A DNA stretch of 64,000 bases from Ramlibacter lithotrophicus (GTDB lineage Bacteria; Pseudomonadota; Gammaproteobacteria; Burkholderiales; Burkholderiaceae_C): positions 62,001-126,000 of the forward strand of contig NZ_VTOX01000010.1 in assembly GCF_012184415.1 (NCBI RefSeq). Direction: 5' to 3'. The notes beneath the pieces are model-generated. The model was not told the DNA's origin. It saw only the letters and a list, made by a program, of their open reading frames with translations, and ran no database searches. This document shows, piece after piece, positions 44,795-54,179 of this stretch. Numbering within the stretch: the first letter of the stretch is position 1; each line of letters begins with the position of its first letter. The translations under genes and the position numbers were made by a program.

Positions 44795-45017
44795 CGCACG
44801 GCGCTTCTGGCGCTGACGCAGCGCGTGCCGGTCCGGAGAATCCGGCCGGTGCACTCTGCCGTCGCCAGATCAGGTATTTCGGTACCACGATACCGCGCCT
44901 GCCGGCAACCGGTGTCCAGGAGCCAGGGATGACAGCAGCGGGACAGCTGCGAACAGCGGCGCCGTTCGCGGGGACGGCGCCATCGCCCGAGTTGCCGCGA
45001 GGCGCAGGAGATTGATG

Positions 45018-46556
45018 ATGGAAACGAGTACCGGGCTGAGCCCGGCGCACTGGATGTATCTGGCCGGGGTGGGGGTCATCGTTCTGACGATGGTCTTGCG
45101 CGCCAATGTCGTCGTCCCTTCGATCGCGGGGACCTTCGTGGTGATTCTCGCCATGACCGGCAGTCCGGTCGCGGCCCTGGGCGGCATCTTCAATGCCAGC
45201 TTCATCGCGGCCAAGGAGCTGTTCAGCATCTTCCTGGTGATCGCGCTGATGACGGCGCTGCTCAACTCGCTCAAGGAACTGCGATCCGACGTGCGCATGG
45301 TGCAGCCGTTTCGCGGGGTCATGAAGAACGGGCACGTCTCGTACCTGGTGATCGCGCTGGTCACCTACGCGGTGTCCATCTTCTTCTGGCCGACGCCCGC
45401 GGTGCCGCTGGTGGCGGCCGTGCTGCTGCCGGCCGCGATCGCCTCGGGCCTGCCGCCGCTGGCCGGCGCCGTCGTGATCGCGCTGGCCGGCCAGGGCATG
45501 GCCTTGTCCTCGGACTACGTCATCGGCGTCGCCCCCGGCATCAGCGCCAAGGCCGCCGGCGCAGTGGCTTCCGTCGTCGCCGACCGCGGGCTGGTGCTGT
45601 CCCTGATCACCGGCGGGGTCGCCCTGGCCTGGGCCTATGCAGCGCTGCGCGGCAGCTTCGTGCCGGCCAGCCAGCACCTGCTGGACGACTGGCAGGCGCA
45701 GGCATCGCGCCAGCCCGCGCTCGACCCCGGCACGCCCCACCAGGGAACGGCCCACAAGGAGGAGCTGGCCCGCGGCACGAGCCGGGACGAGCCGCTCCTG
45801 ACCAACGGCGACGTGCGCCGCGAGATTGCCGCCATCGACCCGTCGATGGTGCGCTGGTCGAAGCTGTTTGCGGTGTTGACGCCGGTAGCCTTCATCGCCG
45901 TCGTGCTGCTGATGGTGCTGCCGAAATTCGTGAGCGGCCTGCCGACGATCAAGGGCGGCGATGCCGCATCGCTCATCGGCGGGATGGCCGGCGTGCTGAT
46001 GATCTTCGCGACCATGGCGATGCACGGCTCGCGCCGGATGCTCGAAGCCAGCGCCGACCACGTCACCGAAGGCTTCGTGTTCGCGTTCCGGGCGATGGGC
46101 TCGGTGCTGCCGATCGCCGGCTTTTTCTTCCTTGGCTCCAGCGAGACGGCCGCGGCGATCCTGGGCTTGCCCGTCGACAAGACGCCTTCGCTCCTGTTCG
46201 AGCTGGTCAGGAACGCGCAGGACTGGATTCCGGCCAGCAAGTTCTTCGTCGCCTACGGCATCCTGCTGGTCGGCATGATCACCGGCATCGACGGCTCCGG
46301 CTTCTCCGGCCTGCCGCTCACCGGCGCCCTCTCCGGCGCGCTGGCCCCCGCTTCCGGCGTGGACGCGGCGACGCTGGCCGCCATCGGCCAGATGGGCGCG
46401 GTGTGGACCGGCGGCGGCACGCTGATCGCCTGGTCGTCGCTGATCGCCGTCGCCGGATTCGCCCGCGTGCCGGTGCAGGACGCCGTGCGCGCGTTGACGC
46501 TTCCGGTGCTGGCGGGCCTGGCGATATCGACGTTTCTTGCCGTGGTCCTGTTCTGA
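45018..46556 (+). CDS. Integral membrane transporter-like protein, substrate unknown
   Basis: 512 residues from the ATG at 45018 (AGGAG seven bases upstream; the ATG three bases earlier is also possible). Eleven or twelve predicted spans in two halves, split by a polar loop near residues 215-275 (HLLDDWQAQASRQPAL ... NGDVRREIAAIDPSM). Helical breaks such as PTPAVPLVAAVLLPAA and GIDGSGFSGLPLTGAL, in matching positions of the two halves, look like the re-entrant loops of ion-transporter superfamily carriers (DcuC, GntP, TRAP large subunits). No closer family recognised. It lies 44 bases before korA and likely shares its promoter, so it may import an organic acid. Confidence 0.65.
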   Translation: METSTGLSPAHWMYLAGVGVIVLTMVLRANVVVPSIAGTFVVILAMTGSPVAALGGIFNASFIAAKELFSIFLVIALMTALLNSLKELRSDVRMVQPFRGVMKNGHVSYLVIALVTYAVSIFFWPTPAVPLVAAVLLPAAIASGLPPLAGAVVIALAGQGMALSSDYVIGVAPGISAKAAGAVASVVADRGLVLSLITGGVALAWAYAALRGSFVPASQHLLDDWQAQASRQPALDPGTPHQGTAHKEELARGTSRDEPLLTNGDVRREIAAIDPSMVRWSKLFAVLTPVAFIAVVLLMVLPKFVSGLPTIKGGDAASLIGGMAGVLMIFATMAMHGSRRMLEASADHVTEGFVFAFRAMGSVLPIAGFFFLGSSETAAAILGLPVDKTPSLLFELVRNAQDWIPASKFFVAYGILLVGMITGIDGSGFSGLPLTGALSGALAPASGVDAATLAAIGQMGAVWTGGGTLIAWSSLIAVAGFARVPVQDAVRALTLPVLAGLAISTFLAVVLF

Positions 46557-46600
46557 AGCCAGGAGCAGGCGCAGCTTTATCAATTACAGGGAGAAAACTC

Positions 46601-48457
46601 ATGAGTCACGGATCGCGGACGCGAGCCGTCGAAGAACTCGACAGCGTCGTCATCCGCTTCGTCGGCGATTCCGGCGACGGCATGCAGCTGACCGGCACCG
46701 GTTTTTCCATGGCCGTCGCCAAGGCGGGGCACGGTTTCACCACCCACCCTGACTATCCTTCGGAGATCCGCGCGCCGACCGGCACGCTGTTCGGTGTCTC
46801 GGGCTACCAGATCCAGTACGCGTCGGGCCAGGTGTTCACCTCGGGCGACGCGCCGGACGTGCTGGTCGCGATGAACCCGGCGGCCCTCAGGACGAACCTG
46901 CCGGACCTCAAGCGCGGCGGCACCGTCATTGCCAACACCGGCGCGTTCACCGGGCCAAACCTGAAGAAGGCGGGCTACGAAGCGAACCCGCTCGACAACG
47001 GCAGTTGCGACGGGTACCGGCTGTACAGGATCGACATCTCCGGCCTCACCGCCGCCGCGCTGGCGAATTCCGGTCTGTCGAAGAAGGACGTGGGGCGCTG
47101 CAAGAACTATTTCGCGCTGGGCCTCATGCTGTGCCTGTACAGCCGGCCGATGGAAGAGGAAGTCAGGGAGATCCGCGAGAAGTTCGAGAAGAAGCCCGAA
47201 CTCGCCGAAGCCAACATTCTGGCGCTCAAGGCCGGCTTCGCCTACGCCGAATCGACCGAGATGTTCGCCGTGAGCTACCAGGTGCGCGAGTCCGCCGCGA
47301 TCCCCGGCACCTACCGCAGCATCAGCGGCAACCAGGCGGCGGCGCTCGGCTTCGTCGCCGCTTCGGAACTGGCCTCGACGCCGCTGTTCCTCGGCTCCTA
47401 CCCGATCACACCGGCCACCGACATCCTGCACGAGCTGTCGGCGCTCAAGCACTTCGACGTCACCACCTTCCAGGCTGAGGACGAGATCGCCGGCATCTGT
47501 TCGGCGATCGGCGCGGCCTACGGCGGCTCGCTGGGGCTGACCACCACGTCCGGACCCGGCATGGCGCTCAAGACCGAGGCGCTGGGCCTGGCCGTGATGC
47601 TGGAACTGCCGCTGGTGGTGGTGAACGTGCAGCGCGGCGGGCCGTCCACCGGCCTGCCGACCAAGATCGAGCAGTCCGACCTGCTGCAGGCGGTGTACGG
47701 GCGCAACGGCGAGTGCCCGGTGCCGGTGATCGCGGCGCGCTCGCCGGCGGACTGCTTCGATTGCGCGATCGAGGCATTCCGCATCGCCGTGAAGTACATG
47801 ACGCCGGTGATCCTGCTGTCCGATGGCGGCATCGGCAACGCCGCCGAGCCGTGGCTGATCCCCGATGTGGCCGACCTGCCGCCGATCGACGTCAGGTACC
47901 GCACCGACGCCGCCGGCTTCCAGCCGTACGCGCGCGACGCGCACCTCGCCCGGCCCTGGGTCGTGCCCGGCACGCCGGGCATGGAGCACCGCATCGGCGG
48001 GCTGGAGAAGCACTTCCTCACCGGCGACATCTCGCACGACCCGCTCAACCACCAGAAGATGGTGGAGGTGCGTGCCGCCAAGGTCGAGGGCATCGCCGCC
48101 GGCCTGCCGCCGCTGCAGGCGGAAGGGCCGGTCACCGGCGACCTGCTGCTGGTCGGCTGGGGCAGCACCTACGGCGCCATCGCGCAGGCCTGCGAGCAGG
48201 CGCGGGCGCAAGGCATCCCGGTCGCGCACCTGCACCTGCGCCACGTCAATCCGCTGCCGGCGGACCTGGAGGCAGTGCTGCGCCGCTACCGGAACGTGCT
48301 GGCGCCGGAGCTGAACCTGGGCCAGCTGTCGAAGCTGCTGCGCGAGCGCTACCTGATCGACGTGAAGTCGCTGTCGAAGGTGCAAGGCAAGCCGTTCAAG
48401 GTGTCCGAGATTCTCGACCGGATCGTCGAACTGTCGAAGGGGGAAGTGAATGTTTAG
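46601..48457 (+). CDS. korA: 2-oxoacid:ferredoxin oxidoreductase, fused gamma-alpha subunit (KorA type)
   Basis: 618 residues. The gamma domain comes first (VIRFVGDSGDGMQLTG, HPDYPSEIRAPTGTLFGVSG), then alpha (SGNQAAALGFVAAS, LGSYPITPATDILHEL, FQAEDEIAGICSAIGAAYGG, TTTSGPGMALKTEALGLAV). This is the two-subunit KorAB layout that converts 2-oxoglutarate or other 2-oxoacids to acyl-CoA and reduced ferredoxin. The subunit alone binds no Fe-S cluster; KorB carries it. The ATG follows GGGAG. Overlaps korB by eight bases. Confidence 0.92.
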   Translation: MSHGSRTRAVEELDSVVIRFVGDSGDGMQLTGTGFSMAVAKAGHGFTTHPDYPSEIRAPTGTLFGVSGYQIQYASGQVFTSGDAPDVLVAMNPAALRTNLPDLKRGGTVIANTGAFTGPNLKKAGYEANPLDNGSCDGYRLYRIDISGLTAAALANSGLSKKDVGRCKNYFALGLMLCLYSRPMEEEVREIREKFEKKPELAEANILALKAGFAYAESTEMFAVSYQVRESAAIPGTYRSISGNQAAALGFVAASELASTPLFLGSYPITPATDILHELSALKHFDVTTFQAEDEIAGICSAIGAAYGGSLGLTTTSGPGMALKTEALGLAVMLELPLVVVNVQRGGPSTGLPTKIEQSDLLQAVYGRNGECPVPVIAARSPADCFDCAIEAFRIAVKYMTPVILLSDGGIGNAAEPWLIPDVADLPPIDVRYRTDAAGFQPYARDAHLARPWVVPGTPGMEHRIGGLEKHFLTGDISHDPLNHQKMVEVRAAKVEGIAAGLPPLQAEGPVTGDLLLVGWGSTYGAIAQACEQARAQGIPVAHLHLRHVNPLPADLEAVLRRYRNVLAPELNLGQLSKLLRERYLIDVKSLSKVQGKPFKVSEILDRIVELSKGEVNV

Positions 48458-49523
48458 GGAAGAAAACGGCGGCCTGGCCGCACCGGCGGCCGAAAGCGCG
48501 CCCGCGAGATGCCCGCTGACCAAGAAGGACTTCGAATCCGACCAGGACGTGCGCTGGTGCCCGGGCTGCGGCGACTACGTCGTGCTGGCGCAGGTGCAGA
48601 AGCTGCTGCCGACGCTGGGCATTCCGCGCGAGAACTTCGCGTTCGTCTCCGGGATCGGCTGCTCCAGCCGGTTTCCGTATTACATGCAGACCTACGGGAT
48701 GCACAGCATCCACGGCCGGGCGCCGGCGATCGCCAGCGGCCTGAAGCTGGCCCGGCCCGAGCTGTCGGTGTGGGTCGTCACCGGCGACGGCGACGCGCTG
48801 GCGATCGGCGGCAACCACTTCATCCATGCCATGCGGCGCAACATGGACCTGAAGATCATCATGCTCAACAACCGGATCTACGGGCTGACCAAGGGCCAGT
48901 ACTCGCCGACCTCGGAAGAGGGCAAGAAGACCAAGAGCACGCCGCTGGGCAGCATCGACCGCCCCTTCAACCCGGTCGCGCTGGCGCTGGGCGCCGGCGC
49001 CACCTTCGTCGCCCGCACCACCGACAGCGACCTGCCGCACCTGCAGGCGGTGCTGGCCCGCGCGGCCCGGCACCAGGGATCCGCCTTCGTGGAAGTGCTG
49101 CAGAACTGCGTCGTCTTCAACGACGGGGCCTACGAGTCGCTGGCCGACAAGGCGACGCGCGACAACGTGCGCGTGCTGCTGGAACACGGCCAGCCGCTGG
49201 TGTACGGCACGGCCCGCGATCGCGGCCTCCGGCTCGAGGGGCTGCAGGCCCAGACGGTGCCGCTCGGCGCAGCCGGCGCCGACGAAGCCGGCCTGCTGGT
49301 GCACGACGAGTCGACCGGGGACGGCGCACTGGCCTGCCTGCTCGCGCACCTCGGCGGCGAGGATTCGCCGCTGGCGCTGGGCGTGTTCCGCTCGATCCAG
49401 GCAGCGACCTACCAGCAGCGCAACGCCGACCAGGTGGCCGCCGCACGCCGGGCCAAGGGCCGCGGCGAGCTGGCCGCGCTGCTGCACGGCGGCGATACCT
49501 GGAACATCCAGCCACAGCAGTAA
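48450..49523 (+). CDS. korB: 2-oxoacid:ferredoxin oxidoreductase, beta subunit (KorB type)
   Basis: 357 residues. Holds thiamine pyrophosphate and one [4Fe-4S] cluster. Cluster cysteines are in WCPGCGDY and SGIGCSSRFP, with a later one in LQNCVVFNDGAY. The TPP/Mg site is GDGDALAIGGNH followed by NNRIYGLTKGQ. Longer than many KorB proteins because of about 60 C-terminal residues. Its use under oxygen would need a protected enzyme or an oxygen-responsive promoter. Confidence 0.92.
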   Translation: MFREENGGLAAPAAESAPARCPLTKKDFESDQDVRWCPGCGDYVVLAQVQKLLPTLGIPRENFAFVSGIGCSSRFPYYMQTYGMHSIHGRAPAIASGLKLARPELSVWVVTGDGDALAIGGNHFIHAMRRNMDLKIIMLNNRIYGLTKGQYSPTSEEGKKTKSTPLGSIDRPFNPVALALGAGATFVARTTDSDLPHLQAVLARAARHQGSAFVEVLQNCVVFNDGAYESLADKATRDNVRVLLEHGQPLVYGTARDRGLRLEGLQAQTVPLGAAGADEAGLLVHDESTGDGALACLLAHLGGEDSPLALGVFRSIQAATYQQRNADQVAAARRAKGRGELAALLHGGDTWNIQPQQ

Positions 49524-49627
49524 CCGGCACTGCCGGCGCCGGCGCGTGATACACCGGATGGTGTATTGAAGCGGCGAGGCCGAAGAGCTACCGTCCGCCC
49601 TCTCGTCTGCCAGCCGGAGGTGCCGAA

Positions 49628-51718
49628 ATGCGTCGTCTCGCCGTGATCGGCTCCCTGTCGCTGGTGCTGGCGGCGCCGCCCGCTTCCGCGGCCTCGCTGC
49701 CCGACCCGTCACCGCTGCCGCCAGGCCGGGGTGCGGCCCGCCTGGCCGATCGCGATGGCAACGGGATTTCCGACGGCCTGCAGGAGGCGATTGGCGCCGC
49801 TCGGCCCGGCGACCTGTTCCGCGTCGTGGTCACCGCGCGCGTGCCCGGCAGTGCCGCTGCGGCCCGGCAGGCGGTCGGCCCGTTCGCCTTGCACCGGGAG
49901 TTCAGGCTCATCCATGGCTTCGCCGGGACCATGACGGCGGCGCAGATCCGGGCCCTGGCGCAGCAGGTCGGCGTGTTCCGGGTCGAGGAGGACGCGGAGG
50001 TCCGCACGCAGATGGACGCGGCGCGACCCGACTTCGGGGTGGACGCCGCGCAAGCGAGCTTCGGCCTCACCGGGGCGGGCATCAGGGGGTGCATCGTCGA
50101 TACCGGCGTGGACCCGAACCACGACCAGTTGAACCGCGCGGCCATCCCGTTCTTCGACGCGATCACCGGCGTCGCCGGCGGCACGGCGTACGACGACCAG
50201 GGCCACGGCACACACGTGGCGTCGACGGCCTTCGGCGACGGCACGGGAAGCACCGGCGCGGAACGCTACCGCGGCGTGGCGCCCGGCGTCACGATCCTCG
50301 CGGCCAAGGTGCTCGACGCGTCCGGCGGCGGCACCGAGTCCCAGGTGATTGCCGGCATCGAGTGGTGCGTGGAGCAAGGGGCGCACATCATTTCCATGAG
50401 CCTCGGCACCACGGCGCCTTCGGACGGCAGCGACGCGTTGAGCCTGGCTGCGGATGCCGCCGTGACCGGCTACGGCCGGATCGTGGTGGTCGCCGCCGGC
50501 AACTCGGGCGACCAGCCGGGGACGATAGGCGCGCCGGGCGCGGCCGCGCAGGCGATCACCGTGGGCGCCTGCGCCGACCGCTCGGCGCCCGCGACGGCAC
50601 CGAACCACTCCGAGGGCATCTACCTGACGCCGTTTTCCAGCCGCGGGCCGACGCTCGGCGGCGCCGTCAAGCCGGACGTGTGTGCCCCGGGCCACAGCAT
50701 CACGGCCGCCAAGGCCGGCACCGGCAACCTCTACGCGACGTACAGCGGCACCTCGATGGCGACGCCGTTCGTGGCCGGCACCATCGCGCTGGCCTTGCAG
50801 GCACGCTCGATGACGCCGTCGCAGGTGAAGCAGCTGATCGAGTCCACGGCCCAGGAGCGCGGCCCGGCCGGCAAGGACAACGACTGGGGCGCCGGGCTGC
50901 TGGACGCGTACGCCTTCGTTGCGGCCGCCAGCGGCGTCACGGGATACACACCGACCGCCTTCCCCGCGTACCGGCGGGTGGTCGGCACCGTCGGCAACTA
51001 CGGGCTGTGGAGCAATGCCTTCACCCTGGGCCCGGCGGACCTCGCCACCCCGATCGGCGCCACCATCACGATCGACGGCCAGGTCAAGTGCTCCATGCTC
51101 CTGTTCGGGATCTGCTTCTCGGCCCAATGGGATCCCGACCTCGAGGCCAGGCTGGTCGACCCCAACGGCGTCGTGCTCGCGGAAAGCACCTGCCTGGCCG
51201 GCAACGAGTGCGGCGCCATGGGACGCCAGGAAACGGTCCATGCGATGCCGACCGTGGCCGGCACGTACACGATCCAGGTGTACCCGGCCGGCGACAGCGG
51301 CAACCAGGGCAAGGGCGGCAGCTTCCAGCTCGACCTGTCGACCGGCCCGGTCGGCGCCAGCACCAGCCCCGGCACCGCTGCGCCGGTGCATGTCGGCGGA
51401 CTCGCCCCCAGCAGCACGGGCAACAAGACGGGGTGGAATGCCAAGGTCATGGTGACCCTGCACACGCTGCAAGCTGCCGGCGACCTGCCCTTCACGGCCG
51501 GGGCCACCGTCAGCGGCACCTGGAGCGGCGGCTACGCCGGCAACTCCTCCTGCGTGGCCTTCTCCGGCCAGAGCCAGTGCGAGGTGACCAGCGGAACCAT
51601 CCCCAAACGCAAGACGTCGGCCACGTTCACCGTCACGAACATCACGGGCACGCTGAGCTACGACGCGGCGAGGAACCACCCAAACCCCGCGACCGTGACC
51701 GTCACCAAGCCGCAGTGA
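49628..51718 (+). CDS. Secreted subtilisin-family (S8) serine protease with C-terminal beta domain
   Basis: 696 residues. Signal peptide MRRLAVIGSLSLVLAAPPASA. An inhibitor I9-like propeptide spans about 55-125 (FRVVVTARVP..., ending VFRVEEDAEV). The catalytic triad is D158 (CIVDTGVD), H193 (GHGTHVAS) and S376 (SGTSMATPFVAG), with the oxyanion asparagine in VAAGNSGD. After 430 comes a beta-rich C-terminal region with paired cysteines and a P-domain-like segment (KCSMLLFGICFSAQWDPDLE) and a Fn3-like tail. Exported nutrient or processing protease. Monocistronic. Confidence 0.9.
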   Translation: MRRLAVIGSLSLVLAAPPASAASLPDPSPLPPGRGAARLADRDGNGISDGLQEAIGAARPGDLFRVVVTARVPGSAAAARQAVGPFALHREFRLIHGFAGTMTAAQIRALAQQVGVFRVEEDAEVRTQMDAARPDFGVDAAQASFGLTGAGIRGCIVDTGVDPNHDQLNRAAIPFFDAITGVAGGTAYDDQGHGTHVASTAFGDGTGSTGAERYRGVAPGVTILAAKVLDASGGGTESQVIAGIEWCVEQGAHIISMSLGTTAPSDGSDALSLAADAAVTGYGRIVVVAAGNSGDQPGTIGAPGAAAQAITVGACADRSAPATAPNHSEGIYLTPFSSRGPTLGGAVKPDVCAPGHSITAAKAGTGNLYATYSGTSMATPFVAGTIALALQARSMTPSQVKQLIESTAQERGPAGKDNDWGAGLLDAYAFVAAASGVTGYTPTAFPAYRRVVGTVGNYGLWSNAFTLGPADLATPIGATITIDGQVKCSMLLFGICFSAQWDPDLEARLVDPNGVVLAESTCLAGNECGAMGRQETVHAMPTVAGTYTIQVYPAGDSGNQGKGGSFQLDLSTGPVGASTSPGTAAPVHVGGLAPSSTGNKTGWNAKVMVTLHTLQAAGDLPFTAGATVSGTWSGGYAGNSSCVAFSGQSQCEVTSGTIPKRKTSATFTVTNITGTLSYDAARNHPNPATVTVTKPQ

Positions 51719-51793
51719 CCGGCGCGACCCCGGACGTGCTCCGGCGCGCCGACGACGCGGCAGCCGCACGTGCGACTGCCATCGGCTGGCACG

Positions 51794-52477
51794 TCAGTGC
51801 TGCGTCACCGTCCCGCGCCAGGCGCCGGTCTCGACGCCGCGGCGCTCGATCAGTTCCTTGAACCGCTGCAGGTTGCCGCGGGTGGTGAGCTTCACCCCGC
51901 CCAGCGCCGCGCCGACCTTCTCCCCGGCGGTTTCCGGGTCGTAGTCCACCTGCAGCCGCACGCGCGTGCGGTTCGCGCCGATCGGCTCGAAGGTGACCGC
52001 CCCCGAGTTGCGCACGCCGCCGGTGCTGCGCCACGCGATGCGCTGGTCAGGCACCTGCTCGGTGATCTCGGCGTCCCATTCCTTTTCCTTGCCGGCCACG
52101 ACGGCGCGCCAGTGCAGGTGCGTGTCGTCGACCTGCCGCACCTCCTGCACGCTGGCCATGAAGCGCGGGAATTCCTCGAACTGCGTCCACTGGTTGTAGG
52201 CCGTGCTGACGGGCACCTCGACCTCGATCGAATCGTGGGTGGTCGACCCGGCGTGGCCATTGGCCTTGCGGATCTTCGCCGTCAGCAACATGCCGCCGAT
52301 CGCCAGCGCGGCAACGGTCGCGAGCGCACCCGGCCGGCGCGCGTGGTCGACCGCATGCTCCATCAGCAGCACGGGCTGCGCCGGCTGCCGCGCGTGCAAC
52401 TGCCTGGCCAGCAGCAGCGTTCCGCCGGCGGCAAGCGCGGCCGCGGCGGCGATGGTTCCTGTTTCCTGTCTTTGCAT
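51794..52477 (-). CDS. SRPBCC-family (polyketide cyclase/dehydrase-like) membrane-anchored protein
   Basis: 227 residues from the ATG at 52477 (GGGGAACTC upstream; seven codons longer is possible). Two hydrophobic stretches near the start (TIAAAAALAAGGTLLLA and ATVAALAIGGMLLTAKI) may anchor it. The rest is the START/SRPBCC lipid- or ligand-binding fold: HDSIEVEVPVSTAYNQWTQF, FPRFMASVQEVRQVDD, WDAEITEQVPDQRIAWRSTG. Proteins of this kind are usually of unknown ligand and often lie in stress-response clusters. Confidence 0.82.
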   Translation of the reverse strand: MQRQETGTIAAAAALAAGGTLLLARQLHARQPAQPVLLMEHAVDHARRPGALATVAALAIGGMLLTAKIRKANGHAGSTTHDSIEVEVPVSTAYNQWTQFEEFPRFMASVQEVRQVDDTHLHWRAVVAGKEKEWDAEITEQVPDQRIAWRSTGGVRNSGAVTFEPIGANRTRVRLQVDYDPETAGEKVGAALGGVKLTTRGNLQRFKELIERRGVETGAWRGTVTQH

Positions 52478-52574
52478 GAGTTCCCCTTGTCTGGACATGA
52501 ACGGCGGACTGCCGTGGACCACCGATCATCACCAGCGGCCGGCCCATGCGGGGCAACAGAGTGAAACGTGAAGC

Positions 52575-53918
52575 TCAGCCCTGCGGCTGGTCAGGCCACC
52601 GCTTCCGCGGCCCGCGGCGCGTGGCGCGACGTGGCTGCCGCCCCCGGGCAAACACCCCAGTGAGGCCGGCGGCTTCGACCCGTTGGCGGATGGCGGCGAC
52701 ATCGATGCTGTACGAGCCGCGCTCCTTCATCCGCTCGAAGTACACCGAGCCGGAGAAAGTGAACTTCAGGCCCAGGCCTTTCTCGGTCTGCATCTGCTCG
52801 CGCACGTGCGAGATCGCGTCGCCGATCGCCAGCGTTCCAGGCAGGACCAGCGGCGGCTCGCCTGCGGCCCGGCGGGCGGCGTTGTGGCCGGCGAGCACGC
52901 CGGTGACCACGGCTTCGGTGTGGCCCACCAGCAGGCCGGCCTTCTCGCCGGCGCAGAACAGGTTGTCGACGCCGTCCACCTTGAGCGCATCGTCGCGCGG
53001 CGCCATGCCGAGAAAGCGGATCGAATTGCCGACGCCCCCCGCATACGGATCCTCGAAACGCGCGTTCTCGAAGCCTGGCACCTTGCGCAGTTCGCCCTGC
53101 GGGAAGTAAGGCGTCATCAGCTTGGCATGGCCGGTGTTGAGCAGGACGATGTTCTCCTGGTACTCGGGCAGCGCGTACTGCTGGCAGGCCTTGATCTCGA
53201 GCTTCTCGCTGCCGGCGTCGCCCGTCCTCGGGATCGGCACGACGACCACGCCCGTGCGATTGAGCTGCTCGGCGATCTCCGGCGCCAGCGACTCCTTGTG
53301 CAACTTGCACGAGCCGCTCATGGCGCCGAACTGGTCCAGCTTGTGGCCGTCGATCTCCTTGACGCCGCAGCGCGCGGCGACGCCAACCCGGATGCCGAAA
53401 GTGTGGCAGCGCAGGATGCACATGGCGCAGCCGTTGCCGTGCCTGGTGCAGATGTTGGGGACGCCGGCCGTGCCGGTGGTCTCGACGAACGCGTCCGCCT
53501 CGAAGCGCAGGTCGCCTTCGTTCTTCTTCGTCCTCACGGCCACGATGCGGCGGCCGTCCAGTTCCACGTCGGTGATGCGGACCTGGTAGCGCACGTCGAC
53601 GCCGGCGGCGGCCAGCGCGCGCTGCACCTGCGGCTCGATGGTGGAGATGTTGTATAGCGACGCGTGCCTGTGCCCCGGAAACTCGATGTCGCGGTGCAAG
53701 GCGCAGGCGTCCATGGCGTGGAACATCTCGCCGCCGCCCATGGCGATCATCTCCTCGGTGGCCGTGAAGCGGCCGTTGTTGCGGAAGATGCCGCCGACCA
53801 GGCCGGTGCCCAGCAGCGCGTCGGTGCGTTCGAGCAGCGTGACCTGGGCGCCTTGCCGCGCGGCCGAGACGGCCGCCGCGCAGCCGGACCAGCCCCCGCC
53901 GATGACGATGACCTTCAC
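52575..53918 (-). CDS. FAD-dependent oxidoreductase with a cysteine-rich segment
   Basis: 447 residues from a GTG at 53918, fixed by AGGAGACATTTC upstream and by the Rossmann motif VIVIGGGWSGCAAAVSAARQG beginning there. GTGLVGGIFRNNGRFTATEE follows. The central segment CTRHGNGCAMCILRC has four cysteines in the spacing C-x6-C-x2-C-x3-C, plus AARCG and GSCKLHK. The C-terminal nucleotide motif is NLFCAGEKAGLLVGHTEAV. It resembles the flavoproteins of anaerobic Firmicutes often mislabelled GidA/TrmFO. The substrate is unknown and an Fe-S cluster is possible. Controlled perhaps by the divergent Lrp-type regulator. Confidence 0.8.
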   Translation of the reverse strand: MKVIVIGGGWSGCAAAVSAARQGAQVTLLERTDALLGTGLVGGIFRNNGRFTATEEMIAMGGGEMFHAMDACALHRDIEFPGHRHASLYNISTIEPQVQRALAAAGVDVRYQVRITDVELDGRRIVAVRTKKNEGDLRFEADAFVETTGTAGVPNICTRHGNGCAMCILRCHTFGIRVGVAARCGVKEIDGHKLDQFGAMSGSCKLHKESLAPEIAEQLNRTGVVVVPIPRTGDAGSEKLEIKACQQYALPEYQENIVLLNTGHAKLMTPYFPQGELRKVPGFENARFEDPYAGGVGNSIRFLGMAPRDDALKVDGVDNLFCAGEKAGLLVGHTEAVVTGVLAGHNAARRAAGEPPLVLPGTLAIGDAISHVREQMQTEKGLGLKFTFSGSVYFERMKERGSYSIDVAAIRQRVEAAGLTGVFARGRQPRRATRRGPRKRWPDQPQG

Positions 53919-54098
53919 GAAATGTCTCCTGTTGCGTTTCTGCGGCAGCAGCTGCAGTCGATGGGTTGGTTCATGCCTGATTCCGCGCGGCGGGCCGCTG
54001 GCGGTGCCGCGAACTCCGGCCGCGCGCATTGCCGCACTCTAGAAAGCTTGCCTGCCAGAGTAAAGCTGCAAAATGACGATCCGCCGGGAAAATTCTTG

Positions 54099-54169
54099 CG
54101 AATCGACGTAAGGAGCCGTCGATTCGATCGAATTCCTCCCAGACCGATTCGTTTGTTTGACGTACGTCA
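54099..54169. promoter_or_regulatory. Operator region with three inverted repeats between divergent genes
   Basis: Three perfect symmetric elements lie within 71 bases: CGAATCGACG-N8-CGTCGATTCG at 54099-54126, ATTCGATCGAAT at 54122-54133 (overlapping the first), and TGACGTACGTCA at 54158-54169. The last ends ten bases before the ATG of the Lrp-type gene, so binding there would block its translation start or transcription. TGACGTACGTCA is also the core of the FNR-like palindrome at 44781-44794. Confidence 0.65.
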
Positions 54170-54179
54170 GAGGCAACCC

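Larger units (their letters stand above)
44604..45017. other. 414-base gene-free divergent promoter region
   Basis: Lies between the MoxR gene (minus) and the permease-like gene (plus). Holds a tandem GCCGCGC repeat (44662-44689) and an FNR-like 14-base palindrome (44781-44794), both listed separately. The antisense open frame that crosses it has no protein-like composition. The region is long enough to hold two independent promoters. No small RNA or riboswitch fold was recognised. Confidence 0.6.

Noticed and set aside
44604..46583. Upstream extension of the MoxR frame, up to about 660 extra codons
   Set aside because: It runs antisense through the permease-like gene and is His/Arg/Asp/Gln-rich; the AAA fold begins only after 44603.
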